Below are positions 60,079 through 64,000 of a DNA stretch of 64,000 bases, one piece after another; position 1 is the first letter of the stretch; every line of letters begins with the position of its first letter. Below the pieces are notes generated by a model, which did no database searches, was not told where the DNA came from, and saw only the letters and a program-made list of their open reading frames with translations. The DNA comes from Zerene cesonia (taxonomy: Eukaryota; Arthropoda; Insecta; Lepidoptera; Pieridae). Made by a program: the position numbers and the translations under genes. The stretch spans positions 5,452,247 to 5,516,246 of the forward strand of contig NC_052127.1 of assembly GCF_012273895.1 (NCBI RefSeq). The letters run 5' to 3'.

Positions 60079-61952
60079 GCATTATAAATAGAATAGAATG
60101 AGAAATAGTGGTTGAAGAGTTTAAAGTTGTTAGGAGTGAACTACATATAGTAATTTAATAGTGATCTATTTTTTTAGTACAATCCATAGGTTTATAGTTA
60201 ATCGCACTTTATTATTTCTGATCATAATACGTGTGTGCGGCCCAGTATAAATGTGTGCATGTGTTATTATAGTTTTGTAGTCTCCTTAACTACAAATTCC
60301 AGTTGAATTACGTGTGTGTCTGCGTATGTGAGTGTGTAAGTATATGTGTGTGTGTGTGCACGTGTTTCTATGATAGAGAAGGAGAAAATGGATGTGTTGT
60401 AAACTGATTTTATGATAATTTAATTTTACATTAATAAATACTATACTATATGTATTAAGCGATGCTTTTAACTGTTTAACCCGAGCAAACCGGCATCAAA
60501 CAATTAGTGAGCCTCGCCTATCCGGTTGTGACCGTTATTAAATTCCATCGAACATTGAAGCAATAAAAATTTAAAACTTTTGATGATTTTAGAGTGTTTA
60601 TCCATGGGTGGAATTTTTATTAAAATGTTCATTTTGTTTTTTTTTTGTCATTTGTTGTTTTTTCAATGCAAACGGTGCGTGTCATATTGTTGTTATATAT
60701 TAATTTAAAGAAATAAGCTTAATTTTTACACCATTTATTTGAATTCAAGTTACTACAGTAACTTTGGATGTCTTTTTAAGAAAAATGTACCTGAAAATAT
60801 GATAAATAGTTTAAACATTTAGCACTGTAAAAATAGATCCTAAAATAATTTGGCATTAATTTTTAAAATTGTTCCAAAACTAGTCACTGCATCAGAAAAT
60901 GAATATACCTTCATTTGAATTGTTTGCTATTATAATATAATTTTTACGCCGTTGAAAACAAATATAGGAATTATGATGCCATATACAGATGGTTTTAAAA
61001 TGCTTAAAATCATATACGATAAAACAACTCCTGAATATGGTCGGGTATGTAAGTACAGAACATTAAAACGGGGATTGTCCCTTGCTCTTTATGCCATTAG
61101 GAGCCTATAAACAAAGCTAATAATGCCTCTTTCGATACTGGGTTTTTTATATGGGATTACGGTGGGTCGCAACGGGAGGGTCGTTTTTCAAGATTATACA
61201 GATTAAACTGAATTTTATTCAGTGATTTTTGCATTAACGTAATGCGTGTGTTTTATTACTGTAATTTGTTTCGGCGCGTTCAATGCGCGGCATTTATAAG
61301 AAAATGGCGGGTAATAGGCCGCGCGTTTTCAATTAGGCGGGAATTTTTAAATTTTGAACATCGGAATATGGACGGTACTGTTTTATGGCTAGCTTTTTGC
61401 GTCATCTTTTAATTATTATTTTCCCAGTTCTGAAATATTGTGCTGTTTTTTATTTTTATTAAATACCTCAATTATAGAATTGGCATAGAAAATATAAATT
61501 GTAATTAAAATAATACATATAAATTGTAAATAAAATTCAAAATTTCTAAGATAAACTGAATTTTTAGTTTATTAGTAACATTTCAAACCTAGAAAATGTT
61601 AAATACATATTTCATTATTTTAATACCTATTTTGTCTCAAGAAGCACGTGACTCACCTGGTAGCACTGAAATTTCACACCGAATTTGCATTATAATTACA
61701 TTTCAACTTTTCAAACGAAATATAAACACTCTTACATCATATTATATGGACACATCAAAAACAAACTCGAGGCAATAACTCAACGACCAGAAAGATTACT
61801 AGCCCAATAACACAAAACAATAAGCAGAAACCTTGAAGAAACAATCATGAATGCAAAATTCAAAAAGGGCAATCTTAATAACTTAAAAGGAGAACTGTTG
61901 AAATGCTATTTGTGATATTTTTTGTATAGAATCTTTTGCCTCGTCGGAACAT

Positions 61953-62206
61953 CATCATCATCATCATCAGCCTATATATGTTTCTACTACTGGGATACAG
62001 GCCTCCTATGTGTGTTCAGACCATAATACATCACGCTGGCCCAGTGCGGGTTGGTAGATGTCACACGTCGTCGAACTTTTGATTCTTGGACATGCTGGTT
62101 TCCTCACTAAGTTTTCCTTCACCGTTTTAAGCAGTGGTGATGTTATCCAAAATCAATTTACACACTCGCTCGGTCTCGAACCCCAACTTATTGATTTTGA
62201 TTTATA
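61953..62206 (-). mobile_element. 5'-truncated SINE, family A
   Basis: Reverse-orientation copy starting at a CAT run. The tRNA-like head is mostly missing. CGGAACAT duplications lie at 61945-61952 and 62211-62218. The 104-residue plus-strand ORF across it is element sequence plus flank. Confidence 0.75.
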
Positions 62207-62529
62207 TCATCGGAACATGAGGACATGGATTTCTTTATTTTTATGGGCAAGTAAAGAAGATCCACTTATTGTTAAGACGTCATCACCACCCATAAACATT
62301 TGTAACACATGTGATTCTCCGGACGTCAGGAGGAAGATGGTCCAACGATTCATCGTATGCAGAAAGAAGTAGCCGGTAAAGCGTATGGTGGACTGCCAAT
62401 CATCCAGATCGTGCGGATGGTATTTATAGTGAGTTATGCAATGTTGGCACTGCGTGACTGGTTATAAGTGAAACAGTTCCTCAGAGCCCACCCCAAAGAT
62501 CTATGCAAAATGCAAAGAGACATATGGAA

Positions 62530-62645
62530 AAACACAATCTCCGAGTTTCTTGCCGGCTCTTCTCTGTAGGAGCTGGTTAGCGAACCAGTGGTAAATGTGA
62601 AGACTGTGTTATGACGATTCATTTGTGCGTATAAGAAGTCCCATT
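62530..62645 (+). mobile_element. LINE-like 3' fragment
   Basis: GAGTTTCTTGCCGGCTCTTCTC followed by GAACCAGTGGT resembles a dispersed lepidopteran LINE 3' end seen widely in this order. Recognised from memory of the pattern, not from a search. Confidence 0.4.
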
Positions 62646-62985
62646 GATAAATGTTTATGTTTCAGTTTGTATCTTACCGAAAATATAAATCTCAAATCAC
62701 AATCACTCACCTCATTAGCTATCATATTTCGACTGATGACTCTGTAGATTAAACTGGTCAAAGTCAGATTAAATATCTAGTTTAAATAATTATTAAAACT
62801 GAACATTAATGTGATATGGGGCGTGCAGTAACCCAGTTATATCTGGCGCGACGCCAAAATTTCGTGATGTCCTTTTTATGTCAAGTCTCTGAAGAAATCT
62901 CTAATGCAAATTTGTAATTTAATAATTTGGAACTGTATATCAAAAACATTATAAATTACTTATTACTATTAATTAATTACTTATT

Positions 62986-63144
62986 TCTATTGCCTATGTG
63001 TTATTCCAGTTGTCCAGCTCTCTACCTACCAAATTTCATTGTAATCGGTTCAGTAGCTTTTGCGTGAAAGAGTAACAAATATACACATACACATACATCC
63101 ATCCTCACAACCTTTCGCAACAATAATATTAGTTGAATAGAATA
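62986..63144 (-). mobile_element. Helitron-like element, family D, 3'-truncated
   Basis: Reverse copy from TTGCCTATGTGTTATTCCAG to AATAATATTAGTTGAAT. Confidence 0.6.
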
Positions 63145-63782
63145 GTGTTCTTTAACTATTTCTCAATTGTATCGTTCGTGGTAAAGTATTATACAAACTT
63201 TATTACAAAACGGTAGATAGCAAAATGTTAAATGATTGTCAGGATAAAGCCTCGAAACCACATTTTTGCGTTTGACAGAATGGCGTGCGTCATGTCAGGC
63301 GGATTAAAAATAAACCTCAACTATATCTACATCATCACTACAAAGTAAAAAACGGTAAGTCGTTTTTCTGTCTGTCCGTATGTCTGTATGCATGCTTCAA
63401 AAACGCAACGGATTTCGATTGGGTATTTTTTTTAAGTCAAAATTGATCCAAGAGGAAGGTTTATGTGTATAATAACGTCTATGAAACTACTCCAAATTTA
63501 ACGCATGCGAAGTCGCCTGCAAAAGCTAGTTACTATATATAAATAAACACTAACTGTTCTCTGCGGTTTTACTCAAATCGTACATGATTTATCATACAAT
63601 TCAATATCAAATTTATCCTCAATAAATGGACTATGCAACACAAAAAGAACTTTTCAATTCGAATCAGTAGCACCTCAGATAATCGCATTCAAATTAACAA
63701 ACTTTTTCAGCTTTATTAGCATAGAAAATAATAAGCAATGTTAGTACCTATTATGTACTTAAGAATTAACAATTAGTATTTC

Positions 63783-63968
63783 CTTGTGTTTGATTTTACG
63801 CGAGTATTATACATTTAGAAATTAAAAAACTTTTTAACACTTTCAAGACATATAACATCACAGTCTCCCCGTGACCACGCTCGCTGTAAAGTGTTCGAAA
63901 CGTCGGGTTAATAACATAATGAATAAATCGCGTTTAAAATCCGTTAAAAAGTTTTTTAATTTCTAAAT
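63783..63968. mobile_element. palindromic family H, near complete
   Basis: Includes the outer GATTTTACGCGAGTATTATAC, left arm, core and right arm; most informative copy for defining the element ends. Confidence 0.65.
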
Positions 63969-64000
63969 TTATAATTATTTTTAAATAAAAACTCAAGTCA

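Larger units (their letters stand above)
46011..64000. other. region upstream of neto
   Basis: No gene I can support on either strand. It holds many Helitron-like, SINE-like and MITE-like copies (listed separately), CA/GC and GT microsatellites, and AT-rich unique sequence. Non-repetitive, less AT-rich stretches occur at 54955-55130, 56940-57060, 60480-60570 and 61165-61350. A distal 5' non-coding exon of neto cannot be excluded. Confidence 0.55.

Noticed and set aside
62058..62372. 104-residue plus-strand ORF
   Set aside because: First part is antisense SINE family A sequence, the rest unrelated flank; no domain features.

Overview
The window looks like lepidopteran (moth or butterfly) nuclear DNA. 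It is AT-rich and intron-rich. It is crowded with short tRNA-derived SINEs, with Helitron-like non-autonomous elements that begin TC and end CTAG between A and T (the Lep1-type pattern known from Lepidoptera), and with palindromic MITE-like elements. This assignment rests on repeat style and the gene family; I could not name the species.

One protein-coding gene is clearly supported. It lies on the minus strand from about 45.6 kb (start codon) to about 13.9 kb (first stop) and encodes a Neto (neuropilin and tolloid-like) protein. I assembled 13 coding exons by eye, with GT-AG junctions and matching phases, into a 688-residue frame. In order they encode a signal peptide, a prodomain ending in a furin-type RVKR site, CUB1, CUB2, one LDL-receptor class A module, one membrane segment and a roughly 245-residue cytoplasmic tail. 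In Drosophila, Neto is the essential auxiliary protein of synaptic ionotropic glutamate receptors, its prodomain is removed by furin-type proteases, and splice forms differ in the cytoplasmic tail.

The 3' end is the most interesting part. After the first stop the same frame holds a second TGA two codons on, then stays open for about 110 codons with a coding-like, cysteine- and tyrosine-containing sequence to a TAA at 13520-13522. In the intron between the last two large tail exons there are two further candidate minus-strand exons. One is a 72-nt frame-preserving cassette (16780-16851) with good splice sites. The other is a possible alternative C-terminal exon (19206-19372). Together they suggest that the tail is more variable than the basic model shows, or that the GC-rich 3' end contains assembly indels.

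Layout: 1-12.5 kb is downstream sequence with repeats and no gene I can support; 12.5-13.5 kb is probable 3' UTR; 13.5-45.6 kb is neto, with introns full of repeats and a 1000-N assembly gap in intron 7; 45.6-46.0 kb is the 5' leader and promoter region, with a repeated TTAAAGTG motif array and an upstream ATG overlapping the start; 46-64 kb is upstream sequence with repeats, microsatellites and no gene I can support. I found no viral gene, toxin gene, CRISPR array, bacterial-type operon or complete autonomous transposon.
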